NCBI GenBank assembly: GCA_037576215.1
Contig: JBANDB010000008.1
Span: forward strand, 1,674,001-1,738,000
From: Armillaria gallica
Taxonomy: Eukaryota > Basidiomycota > Agaricomycetes > Agaricales > Physalacriaceae
Reading direction: 5' to 3'
DNA: 64,000 bases
This document shows positions 9,761 through 20,534 of this stretch, in pieces. Each line of letters begins with the position of its first letter. Within the stretch, counting starts at the first letter, position 1. Under the pieces are notes generated by a model. That model was not told the DNA's origin. It saw only the letters and a list, made by a program, of their open reading frames with translations, and did no database searches. Position numbers and translations under genes: made by a program.

Positions 9761-9995
9761 ATGGCTCGATGGCTCGATGGCTCGATAGCTTGTCTATGCT
9801 TGCAGGTCGCCTCTGGCTCCAGCTCTCGCCAATGCTCGAGTGGCTCGCTTATGCTCGCAGCTCATGTCGCTCTGGCTCCAACTCTCGCTTATGCTCGATG
9901 GCTCCGCCTCTGGCTCGCATTGCTGTCGCCTCTGGCTCCAACTCTCGCCAATGCTCGAGCGCTCCAGCTCTCGCTTATGCTCGAGTTGCTCGTTA
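9761..9995 (+). repeat. GGCTCG/CTCGAG minisatellite
   Basis: Starts with three tandem GATGGCTC units (GATGGCTCGATGGCTCGATG), then about 60-bp degenerate units built on CTCTGGCTCCA(A/G)CTCTCGC and ATGCTCGA at about 9809, 9869 and 9928, with a partial fourth near 9961. It leads directly into the tRNA-Pro 3' fragment. The GGCTCGATGG unit resembles the tRNA-Pro 5' end (GGCTCAATGG), so a tRNA-derived origin is possible. Confidence 0.8.
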
Positions 9996-10008
9996 AAACT
10001 CGCCCCGT

Positions 10009-10050
10009 TTCTGCGAAACGAGGTCCCGGGTTCAACTCCCGGTTGAGCCC
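10009..10050 (+). pseudogene. tRNA-Pro 3' half
   Basis: GAGGTCCCGGGTTCAACTCCCGGTTGAGCCC forms a perfect T-arm (CCGGG/CCCGG) and the 3' acceptor strand of tRNA-Pro, followed by TTTT. Upstream there is no matching D-arm or anticodon arm, only the minisatellite, so this is half a tRNA. Confidence 0.8.
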
Positions 10051-10054
10051 TTTT
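10019..10054 (+). repeat. Right copy of 36-bp tRNA-Pro direct repeat (att-like)
   Basis: Direct repeat of 385-420 with 34 of 36 bases identical; the two changes are compensatory in the T-stem. It marks the proposed right end of the mobile element. If the element integrated in the tRNA 3' half, this copy is the displaced original 3' end. Confidence 0.6.
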
Positions 10055-13000
10055 GCTCTGCTTCCATTTTTCAGAACGCTGCGTTGCAGGCAGCAGCGTT
10101 GTTTTGTCGACAGAGGACGCAATGGAATCGCCGTGATCGATGATCGATCGAATCTTTTTGTTTGCCGGTGCTTAGCATTGAGTAACCGGTGGCCAGAGGG
10201 CCCCTTGGTACTTTAACGGCGACTAAGATTACAATCAATGAAACACTGTCGCCTATCCAGGCTGTCCTTCTCTGCGTGCAACTCTGTGGCTACCCACCTC
10301 AATTCCCCCAGTGACTTCAGCCCGTATGATCCAGACACGGAATCGCCGATAGCAAACGGCCGTTGCTGTCACGGTCCACCGTTGCATCCCATTCAAAACT
10401 TTATGGAACCGGCCGTCGGTGACCACGATGACCACCTTCCTGTCCCCTCCTTCCCAGGTGCGTTGTCGTAATGTTTGCGACTCAATGCTTGTCAACGGCC
10501 TTGAGGCGTTGACTGCCCCCATCTTTGAGCGAGGTGTGAACTCCAGGGTAAAGCTCAGGCTGCAGTCGGAAGCTACCAGTGAACAAGACAGCTAGGTGAA
10601 GAGTGCAGATAATTGACGCAACGTGACAGCACGAACAGACGTAGGAACGTAGCTCCCAAGCCATCGCATTGGTGTCGCCTATCCTGCATGGCCTATAGCA
10701 TTCTATTATTCATCATATAGGCACGAGCGAGGTTTTGTTCTATTATTCCTTACTATACGCTATTACATTTACTAGCTCAAAACTCGACGAGTTGGACATC
10801 TGATCAATGAGAGCACTATATCCCACCCACTTGAAGACTGTTGCAACGACCTGGCACACTTGTAATGGGCCGTCGAAACATTTGGCCCATTATAAAGGCG
10901 CTATACATTACGGACGAAACTCCTAGGTTTGACGGCAATTCCTGTATTTCGGGAAGGCCCCTCCGACTTCTACACCGTTTACGATTCAACGGCGATCGTT
11001 GCTAGTCACCCCGCTATCGTTCCATCCAATTTTCAAGTCCCCGCCCTTCTGAACACTTTTGTCATTGGCATGGTGACGATGTTTGTCTAGCCACCATGTC
11101 TGATTCATTCCCCCACCCTTCCCTCTTACCAACGCCCATCTGACCAATCCCAGATTCTGGCGTAAAAACAGGGTATGCTTCTCTAGCGTAGGCAAGCGTT
11201 CACAGAGAATCCTTGATGATTCCCGTTAACTTAAATGAGACTGTATAGCAACTCATTCAGCCTTTCCATTGCCGTACATCCTTAGGCCTTCGATTTCCGA
11301 CCGAATTCATCTCATTCTTGCTGCCCTGCCTACCTGCCTTGTGCCATGCCAAATGGATCAACGACCCTGCGTCACGCGCATTAAGATTTATGCTTGGTCG
11401 ATACCTTTTGCAATAGTGTAGCCAGTGTCTGGCGGGAGACCGACAAGACCTCGTATACATTGTGGGGTTAACGCGAAACCTGCTCCCTCCTAGTTCATGC
11501 CGAACCATCAAACTGCTTTTTACAATCAATTATTAGCTGGAAATTTGGAACAATATGAACTTGGTGACGGCTGAGGCGTCTATCATTTCGTCATTCTTAT
11601 TATGGAAGTCTCACCGTCCACCCAAGCTTCCTGTCGAATAGCATCAGAAGGCCAACAAGTTTATATTCCCCGGCACGCGGCCGTTACACAAAATACCGCT
11701 TTCGATCGAAGGATATCACACTACGCAAGAGGTCGACAATAGCGTTTACTTATAATTCCCATGTGCTGCACTCTCATGCTCTGCTATTACTACACTGGGG
11801 GCACAAAGCGTTGATGTTGGGGGCTGAAACGGCAAAGTCAATCTGAGTCGTCGGACAGCGAACAAAATCCTACAATATTGCTGTGGATATTGATGGCTGG
11901 TGACGAGTAAGTCTTTGTTAAATTGATAGACAGAAAAGAAGAACTGACTACTGCCAACAAGTCTGGCTGCATTTAGGAGGCTTGCAAGTCTTTGGGTGCG
12001 CCGTGCTGAATTTACAGTTGACGAGGTTGCATTTAATCTAGTCGACATTTTACCATGACTTCTGCATGCCATGGTGATTATCTTACCTCTTCGTCGGGCT
12101 TAATGATCGTAGAAGGGTGAGCCTTATATAAGCCATATCGGGAAGTTGGAATGGCCGTACCAAAGTTACGCCGTGGCCACAGCTGCAACGTCCAGTTAGC
12201 GGCCAGAGTAGTGAATAAGAAGGAATAGTGCTGACCGTGTGTAGACGTTTCGAACCCTAAGATGAACGAGCCGGTGTAAATATTCGCCCGCTGAGCAAGG
12301 ATGGCGAAACTCACTGTCGATAAAGACACATATTTGGGGAGACGGAGGAAGATATCACTCCAACTCCAAGGCGCCTTCTGCTTTATAGGATACAGGATCC
12401 GGCCAACTCGTCCTAGAAGAGGCATCACAAATGTATCCTGAGTTTGGGGCAAGAACTGTGTGGCCCTGGGATCACATTTCGCAATACCAGATCGAATTCG
12501 GTTCAATTCTCCGCGTAAACCCGCCATGTTGTCCATCGCTACTTCCTAGTCGCTAGGCAAGGAATTGAAGCATGGTTAGCATCATTCCGTACCAAGTAAT
12601 TCACTAAAAGCGCCCCGTCACTGATAAACGTATAGATGTGCCGGAACCACATCGCAGTAAAACAAGACAAGATACCGATCCATTTTAGATAGAAGTGTGC
12701 GACAGTCTGACCAGATGGACGGGAGAAGACAGCTCGGAATCGACCGAACTATCGGACGTGAATATTAGAGAAAGCACCGGCTACCCAATGGCGAGATGCG
12801 ATCACCTCGTTTAATGCACTTTTGCATATATCCATCCAATCAATTACAAGTATCCATAGAAATTCTTGAAGGTCACACCTACTACCACTCTAGCGAGCCG
12901 AGGAAGCCCGAAGACGGGTCTCCCAGATGTGCAAAGTGGAGGCCCGTGCAGTTCGCCGCTGTTTCTGGGCTATTCGTGAGAGAAGACGGCCGTTCCGAAA

Positions 13001-13953
13001 GTCTGAAAAACGTTCAGCAACATGTACGATCAATCGTTCGTTCCTTATCGGATTCAATCTAACCTTGTACCGCAGATGCCTGAACCTTATGAGTGTGTTA
13101 CGTCCCCCTAAATTTAGGTTTTTCAGGCCGGACGCTGGCTTTGACCTTGACCGGGCACTTCAATTAGGGACCTGCTGCCTCAAGAAGCATAGTTGCCCAA
13201 CGATCGGAAGCCTCTGGCGTATCAAAGTCCATACAGATGACTTGGATAGCCTGCTGAACGCTCCGATGTCGTAGTGTTGACGACGTGAGGATACAACTGA
13301 AAGACCGTTAGTAGTATCACATTGACATGTGGATAGAAAACTTAGTCGGTTCCAATCTACGGCTCGTACACACATATGCAGCTGGAATCAACATCTGGAA
13401 AAAACAGCTCCAGCTGTCAATAGATATTGAGTCCTTGATTGGTGGAACCAAACGGCGTTTGCTGTGTGATCTGCCATGCTTTGATTAGATCCTGAAAGAT
13501 CTATGCTGGACCCTTACCTCGGCAATATGAAGACTTCTACATCTTCGTGAAGGGTACTTAGTCCATGCCCTATAGCTACAAAAGGTTCCACCAATCGCTG
13601 GGCTCCATAGCTAACGAAGAGAAACAAGATGCCTTTGGCACGGATCCCCTTTGACGTCAAGTTCCACGCATATTCGCTATGTATTGGAAAACTTTCTCAT
13701 AAGCGCTATAAATGAGCTTGCGGCCATCGGGCGGTGAGCCATACAGATCCCAGCAGTAGCACCCGTCAAGGCATCGTTTTCTTGCTTACTCCATATTAAA
13801 ATCACGGTGCTTAGAACCCTCCTTGAGATCAACTATCTTCCAAATGGAAGACGGTTGAATGTCGCGAATCGTGCAATACGCCAAGTATCAAGATGTCGTG
13901 TTCCTGGTAATAGATTTTTATTGAAGATGATGGTGTACGGTCAAGGATGACAC
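10055..13953. other. 3.9-kb gene-poor region with decayed coding traces
   Basis: I find no supportable gene. The longest minus frame, 12078-12536 (MDNMAGLRGELNRIRSG..., 152 residues), has no recognisable motif and might be an exon of an unknown or decayed gene. Between about 13390 and 13690 the minus strand reads long stop-poor stretches such as GIRAKGILFLFVSYGAQRL and VEPFVAIGHGLSTLHEDVEV, interrupted by stops, which looks like an eroded gene rather than random sequence. The remainder shows nothing I can name. Confidence 0.4.
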
Positions 13954-15641
13954 CTATGTCGATCCATACGGATTGGATCTTTCCGCCAGCTTTGGAAACG
14001 CGTTGGTATTAGAGAGTACGACCATTCGCTTTTCGTGGCTGATGTACCCTTTCATGAAACCTTTGTATATCATGTTTGCGACTAGGCACTCTGCTTCTTC
14101 TTCTTCAACGTCGATACCTGAGATCTTGAGCGAGGAGTGGAACATAGATATAGGGACTCGTGATCCTTTTTGAGAAGCGACCCACCTACCAAAAAATAAG
14201 TCGAAAACGGCTTCCGGAAGGTGATTGAGCTAGCTTACACTCTTCTGAATAAGCCCCGCAAACATAGCTCTCTAGCCTTTTCGAGTGTTATCCACAGGTT
14301 CAGATCCAAGAGTGTCTTTTCGTGGTGGTCGAGTGCTCTATCGTAGCCGGATATATCACCGGTACGAATAGCAGTTATAAATGGATGATAAAGTTCCTTG
14401 AGTGTAGGGAATCGATCCATTAGTTCTTGTGATGGAAGGTAACCTTTCAAGATACGTAGCGGGAGGAGATAGGTCAGGATGCGCCTATAATCTGTCAAGC
14501 TAGGAATGAGACAAGGAGATGGGGGTCGCACTCTTGGTTACTCTGGGCTCCAGTGTGGCATTGGTAGAAAGCAAGAGTCAGTTCTTCCTCGGACTGTAGA
14601 ATGTTATCTGAGATGCTGGCTAGATACATCTTTACGAACACGTACCTTTGCATAGTCTTCATTCAAAAAACTCAGCATTCCAATGTAATATCGATAGGTG
14701 ACCTTGCAAGACATTAACCAGGACGATAAATCGAGGAAAAGAATCATACTTGATGCGAGCGGGGATACATATGCAGTGGGGGGATGTCAGAGTTCGCTTC
14801 GAGAGCCCGCAAGATACTCTTTGATAGGGAAATTCGTTTGACCTGTAATCAAAACCACTGACGATCGTGGAGGAGAGGAACTTTAATGAGATGGAAGTGA
14901 CTTGCCCGAAAGTAACACTTGAGTATGAGACCAACAACATAATACACCCCCCATTTTCGGGATTCGTTGGGTGGTGACGTCCTAGTAGATCAGGTTCTGA
15001 GGTGAAAGAGGAGAAGAAGTCACATACCTGTCAGTCATGCAGTTTCCAAAAGCCTTCGCAATGACTCTCGCAGCCTCCTCCATTGATTCGCTCTTCAGGT
15101 TGTTATATTTTGCAAAGGAATCGGCCTAAGATAGACCATGAGTGGCGCCAGACACGGAAAAGGGCGCGTACATCAAATGCCAAATCGCGTAAGTCCCGCA
15201 ATATAGAGAACAGAGCCGGTAGTGTCCAACCTCGATTTTCGGTGAAAAAACGGAAGAACAAGCTGAGCCAAAGTGAGCGTCGTGCAACGAAGAAGATAGA
15301 CTCATGCTCACGAGACAAGTTGTGTATGCTCCTTGAATGCTTCCATCGGTCTACGTCTGGCTACATGCGAACAGGTCATCACATATTGTATCGCAATATC
15401 ATCCCATGGGCTCTGTATGCTTCCTTGATAATGGCTGAATGCTGCACGCTGAGGATATTTCGCGTGAATTGAATTTTGAGGTCCTGGTACAAGCCCGACG
15501 TACCGTAGGATTCCTGAATTGCTTGACAAGATCTTTTCCGTGTGGACTTGTTGGCCGAAGGAGGTAAGCAAGATTGAGTCCATTCTCAGCAACGAGGGCG
15601 TCGTTCAGTTGTGTCAAAAAGGTGGGGAAATCGACCGGCAT
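13954..15641 (-). CDS. CSN12: PCI-domain protein, CSN12/PCID2 family
   Basis: Begins MPVDFPTFLTQLNDALVAEN at 15641. The exons read through AYLLRPTSPHGKDLVKQF, SPWDDIAIQYVMTCSHVARR, FFRFFTENRGWTLPALFSIL, ESRKWGVYYVVGLILKCYFR, HQVTYRYYIGMLSFLNEDYA, ILTYLLPLRILKGYLPS and MIYKGFMKGYISHEKRMVV, ending at 13954. This order and these motifs match the PCI (winged-helix) family of CSN12 and PCID2/Thp1, which act with the COP9 signalosome or the TREX-2 mRNA export complex. Which of the two roles applies cannot be fixed from sequence. One intron (14843-14905) has a GC donor (GCAAGT); without it the frame hits a stop. Divergent from D-lactate dehydrogenase over 283 bp. Confidence 0.88.
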
Positions 15642-15924
15642 GGTGATACAAAAGTAACCTTGGCTTGACCACGTGGCGAACGCGTCTGCCGCTTGTTCTC
15701 TTCAAGCTGCCACTTTCTTGTGGCGTTTCTCGCCAATGCTAACCCAGCTCTGTGGCGAATATTGTCCGACATATATATGATCCTCAATCTGACTGCTACA
15801 GACCATATCGTCTGCAGCCGTTGCGGCAACCGGGCCGTGCACTGGAAATTCTGATCGCGTGAACCCCATGTCCTGGGGTTTGCTCTATCTTCTACTTTGA
15901 CCTGGGGATTCAAGAGAGGCAGTC
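15642..15924. promoter_or_regulatory. Shared divergent promoter, CSN12 / DLD
   Basis: 283 bp between the two start codons, with no other gene. Both promoters must lie here. No clear TATA box on either side; I see no strong operator-like motif. Confidence 0.5.
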
Positions 15925-18247
15925 ATGTTTGCTCGTCCTTCTACTAAGTCTTTGTTTTTAGCTAGACCTTCTGCGACTTTGTTCTCCACGTATTGGGCTT
16001 CAAGTTCACGGCGTTGGTTTGCTACCACGAACGGCACTCCACCTCGAGAAATTCCCCCCAAACTGCGCCCTGCATACAGTCTCCTCGCAGTATCTCTAGC
16101 CAGTGGAGCCTTAGGATATTTTGTGTCGAGCTGGAATAATACTGAAGCCATTCCAACTACCCCCAAGTACGGCTCTCCCAAGGAATATGAACAAGCCATC
16201 TCAGAGCTTCGGCGTACCTTTTCCGACCGCGACGGTGTCGTTTCGATTGATCCCCAAGACCTCCACATACACGGGCACTCGGAATACGATTACCACCCTG
16301 GTGGGTTTAGTCTTCATCTAATACATGCCATTTCTGACATTTTCACGTTAGATTCTCTCCACAGCGTCGTTGTCTACCCTGGCTCAACAGACGATGTCGT
16401 CAAAATTGTCAAAATTGCGACAAAATACCGCATGCCTATAACACCTTATTCAGGCGGCACAAACTTAGAGGGGCATACTCGTGGTGTATCTATCGTGTTT
16501 TTCGAACTCCTTGGGCCTGTTTCTGATGGATGTTATGTAGCATCCTTCCGGTGGAATATGCATCGATCTTTCTGGCATGAAGAAGATCATAGAAATCCAC
16601 GGTAATCCCGAAACACAGTAGTTTGAGTTTGAATAACGGCTGTTCATAGAGGCAGATTCTGACATGGTTTGCCAACCTGGCATCGGCTGGGTTGAAATCA
16701 ACGACACTTTAGAAGAAAAAGGTAGGCTAGTTACGAAGTGAAACCGAAAGTCGACTGAGAATTCTGTTCAGGAATTCCCCTCTTTTTTCCGGTAAGTGAA
16801 AAACTTATTCACGCATTTACTCTTCGAAACTGATGAGGTCTGGGATCTAGATTGACCCCGCTCCCGGTGCAACAATTGGAGGAATGCTTAGTACAGGATG
16901 CTCTGGAAGTAAGTAACTATCTGTTGTACATGAAAGTGTTGCCCATTGTTTTCTTCTTCATTACAGCAAATGCTGTCCGATACGGTACAAGCAAGGCAGA
17001 ATGGTTTCTGAACGCCGTAAGTTAGACAGCCGTCGCAAACCAGACTTTGCTGAGCAGAAATAGACCGTCGTGTTACCTTCCGGAGAGGTCATAAAGACGA
17101 GAAGACGATCTAGAAAGTCTTCCGCTGGATTTGACACTACGAAGTTATTCATTGGTGCCGAAGGGACATTGGGCATCGTCACCGAAGGTTGTTTTTCAGC
17201 ACTGTACATCTTCCATTCTCTGCTCTAAAGAATATTGTTTTTCCTATTACAGTCACAATCCGACTGGCTCCTGTTTTGCCAACCAGCGTCGCTGTAGTTC
17301 AATTTCCTGACGTAAGAAATGCAACAGAAGCCGTCAGAGAAATCTTAAACCAGGGGGTTGGAATACGTAAGATTTTTTCATATCAGTTCGCAGCAGAGGA
17401 TGTCTAATGTCTGTATGTAGAATGCATAGAATTGGTAGATTCAGAGTTCATGCGGGCAACCAATATCTACGGCCAATCCAAACGCAAGTGGCCAGAAAAG
17501 GACGGCCTCTTCATCAAGCTACAGGGACACACGCAACAGTCCATCATGGACAGTGCCAAGGTGGTCAAGAAGGTTGCCGAAAAGCATGGCGGGACAGGTT
17601 TTGAGTTTGCAAAGAACGGTAAGGAGGCGGCAGACCTTTGGACTGATAGGAAAAATGCACATTTTTCCGGTTTGGCCCTGATTCCGGGGGCTAAGGGATG
17701 GGCGACGGACGTATGGTAAGCTCCTTCGACGGTACCTCTAGGCCCTTCAACTGACATCTTTTAATAGTGTACCCGTGTCGAAGCTACCAGACCTCGTATA
17801 CCAAACTAAGGAAGACCTCAAAAACCTTGGGCTTGTTACTACTATAGTCGGACATGTTGGAGACGGGAATTTTCATGCTCTGATCCTCTTTAATAATGAA
17901 GAAGAGTATGCTAAGACAAAGCAGGCCGTCAGCCGAATGGTAAGGAGAGCTATTGCTCTGGATGGCACGTGTGAGTTTGAGCGATTCGCTATCCTCTGCA
18001 CATCTGACCTGATGACTGAAGGTACCGGAGAACACGGCGTCGGTATTGGCAAGAAGGACTACCTTATAGAAGAGCTTGGAGAAGGGACAGTAGAGCTGAT
18101 GAAGACAATTAAACGTGCCATCGACCCTCTTGGGATTTTCAATCCCGGCAAGGCATGTCTTTCCGTCATTTTGAATAATGTTGAGTTCTGAATATTATCC
18201 AGTTGTACCCTGATACACCCACGAAAGACCAAGGAAACAACAACTAA
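15925..18247 (+). CDS. DLD1: D-lactate dehydrogenase (cytochrome), mitochondrial
   Basis: FAD enzyme oxidising D-lactate to pyruvate and passing electrons to cytochrome c. The N-terminus ([20 protein letters not shown]) is Arg/Ser-rich like a mitochondrial presequence, followed by one hydrophobic segment ([17 protein letters not shown]) typical of inner-membrane anchoring. FAD-binding motifs are clear: [56 protein letters not shown] and [20 protein letters not shown]. The C-terminal oxidase domain includes GHVGDGNFH and [14 protein letters not shown]. About ten short introns. The last intron, 18153-18202, starts with GC rather than GT (AAG/GCATGT) and ends ATCCAG; splicing it gives the family end [14 protein letters not shown] and a stop at 18245-18247. 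If retained, a short alternative tail ends at 18191. Confidence 0.95.
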
Positions 18248-18329
18248 ATATATTCGTCCGATTCATGCTACCTTTTAAACCATGTGCGATATGCCCACTT
18301 AGATATAGATTATCCAAGACTTCTCTACC

Positions 18330-19270
18330 CGAGCGTTCGAGTCGTCAGAGGCATTCACACTATTATAGCCATAAGGATTAGCGTATTCAAACAAGTTGTC
18401 CAGACCTGTTTTGCGACCATCAGTCCCTCAATTGTGGTGCCGTCATGAGAACGGTGCTCCTGACGTTGACTGGCATAAAGTAGCGTGATGGGTCCCATGA
18501 ATAGCGGGGGATATTGCAGCCGTTGTGATTCAAGAAAAGGCGAGTCAACAGATGTATACCGCCAATACCAATACCACTTCTACACTGAAGCAACGGGATC
18601 CGTAGAAGGTGCCTGAACAGTCAACTGTGTTCCAGATGTAACATTTCCTCCGTGATAACTGCCCGAAAATGACATCTTTCCCCACGTATTCAAAACGATG
18701 TGGGCCGTCAAGGCTGGGGAGATACCATCGAAGTCATATTCCTATCCGCTGGGATACACGCCCATAATGACTAACCTGTTCATTTTGGAAAGTACAGTTA
18801 GCTTTGAGTGTTCGTCAACATTAAGCACGGTAAGACAGGAGCTGAGAAATCACTTCGCATCGTCAAAAAATCCGGGTCCTATCATAATGCTCGCGATGAT
18901 GACACTTCAGTCATCTTGTTCAGATAATACATGTCGATACAAGTCAACGGGATCCCACGCGTTCCAATGATTTTGGACTAAGTTGCTTGCGTAGTCTCTG
19001 TATGTGTCGGTGAATATGTTCTCATCAAAAGGCCTGATAACACATCAGGGTGGGAATGATAGGTGAATCGCGGAGGCAGTGAGTATTGTATAAGACGAAG
19101 GATAATTGATTTGAACATCCAAGAGGCCGGTGCTAGGCAGAGTGGAAGCGAGTAGAAGGACATCACCAAGTAAGAATATCTCAACAGCAATCACAATCCA
19201 TTCATACTCACTTCACATCACTGAAAAGATCCGTATCCACGATCAGTTTGGCTGTTTGCTCGCACTCCTG
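18330..19270 (-). pseudogene. Decayed inosine/uridine-preferring nucleoside hydrolase
   Basis: Minus-strand fragments in family order: KLIVDTDLFSDV (the Asp-rich calcium-binding motif), DVLLLASTLPSTGLLDVQI, NYPSSYTILTASAIHLSFP, YASNLVQNHWNAWDPVDLYR, LTAHIVLNTWGKMSFSGSYH, GGNVTSGTQLTV and RYSWDPSRYFMPVN. They match the fungal nucleoside hydrolase layout (N-riboside cleavage). In-frame stops interrupt it, for example after SEQDD and after DPVASV, and frame changes separate the blocks, which short introns do not explain. The N-terminal part has no convincing start codon. I therefore call it a pseudogene lying between D-lactate dehydrogenase and valyl-tRNA synthetase. Confidence 0.75.
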
Positions 19271-20534
19271 AGTTCGAGAGGGCCATTACAGAAAAAAATG
19301 TATACTTGTTCTCATTTGAGTGCGCGCTCTATACGGTCGCTTCGTCATCTGTTCTTGGCTTGCGCTAGCCCGAGCTATGGCCATGGTGATGGTTATGCGA
19401 CTATACGTTTTCCCATACGTCTCGTTGAGATAAACTTCTAATTCCTGCTTCTGATCTTGGGATCTTAATTTCCGCCCGGTGTCCAAAAATTGTCCTTGGT
19501 GCTTAGTTTTGCCGGCTAGTCTGCCTCTAGGCTTTGTGAATGGGCCGAAATTCGACTTCCCAGTGTGCCGCATTTTAGATCAAGCTTGCAGCAACGTCGA
19601 AGTCCACACGACCTATCACCAGACCACTAACAGCCCATGAGTTATGTTGCCGCTAATGAGGCTTTAGAAGAGAAGCTGAAGGACGTACGATGCCTCTTGC
19701 TTGCAAAAATCTTAATCACCAGGCTTGAAGCAGTCATCCGATGCCGCCTAAAAGCGCCGTGATAGCTAATCCATGAACCACATCCAAGAGCCAGGACTCC
19801 AGCTCGAATCAATTTGATATCGACGTGATGCTTTGTGCGTTTCCACGAGCTTTGTCTGCGGAACAGCGCTAGTAAGCCGTATCTCCTGCAATATATATTA
19901 CCATATTCCGAATTAAACCCAAAGAGTTATCATATAGAGTCACTACTCTCACACTGGTATATCATAGCAGCAGATTCGGTCCAATGTCGTTTATAGGAAT
20001 TGGGCCGTTTCCTAGGTATGCGGATAGACCTGTTAGGGCGGGCAGGCAGCGGGCAAGGCAATTCTATCGCTAACGACAGGCCGAGCGAGGCGAGGAGAAG
20101 GTTGTCCAGAACTGAGTAGAAGACTTTGAAACCCCAGGGGGTGGGGGGGAAAGATTGGACCCTGTCATCTGCGCTGTTCGCCCATTGCTGGATGTATTTC
20201 TGTTCCAATGAGCCGCTAAACTCGAGCATGTTCATTCCGTCCGTTAGTTGTACGAGACGGAACTTGCATACGTAAGTAACCGCCCTCCACAGATAATTGC
20301 CTTGATGCGCCGTTTGGGAGACGAGCGAAGGGAGGGAGAAGGTCAGAAGGTAGCATAGGAACGATAATATTAAGTAGTATCGTGGTCATCGGGAGTGAGA
20401 TTTTGTCTTGGACAGGAGTCATTTGTACGAAAAAGGAAGTAATCAAAATTGCGAGTCACGATCGCATCTGTATGCTGAGTCGCTTTCATCGATTCGCATT
20501 TCGTTTCCAGCCATCGCGTTCTTTCCTTTATACA
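19271..20534. other. Intergenic region upstream of VAS1
   Basis: No supportable gene. Minus frames at 19930-20235 (101 residues) and 19286-19573 (95 residues) have no recognisable motifs or splice-linked extensions. The last few hundred bases carry the promoter of the valyl-tRNA synthetase gene. Confidence 0.4.

Larger units (their letters stand above)
416..10018. mobile_element. Candidate tRNA-Pro-targeted tyrosine-recombinase element
   Basis: The block lies between a complete tRNA-Pro and a second tRNA-Pro 3' half in direct orientation. It contains four multi-exon genes with no recognisable host role: a 1856-2979 minus gene, a 3092-4078 plus gene, the tyrosine recombinase (4269-7838 minus) and an 8429-9654 plus gene. 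Internal repeats sit near both ends (76-bp pair at 531/1776; minisatellite at 9761-9995). All four frames look open, so it may be recent or active. Known parallels are Crypton and Starship elements, whose recombinases are tyrosine recombinases, and bacterial integrative elements that use tRNA 3' ends. Boundaries are inferred from the tRNA repeat; no empty site is available. The alternative is a chance tRNA-Pro fragment beside an older recombinase gene. Confidence 0.5.

Noticed and set aside
10100..10150. GATCGATGATCGATCG palindromic run
   Set aside because: Short simple repeat of GATC units with no associated structure; not above chance in 64 kb.
9761..10216. 151-residue plus-strand ORF over the minisatellite
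   Set aside because: Composition is set by the GGCTCG/CTCCAACTCTCG repeats, and it reads on into the tRNA-Pro fragment; not a gene.
12078..12536. 152-residue minus ORF as a gene
   Set aside because: No motif, and no second exon that joins convincingly; noted only as a possible exon.
13861..13953. RelE/ParE-like toxin tail (ILILGVLHDSRH)
   Set aside because: Only a short resemblance to that pattern, with no full-length domain or partner gene; more likely chance or part of an eroded gene.
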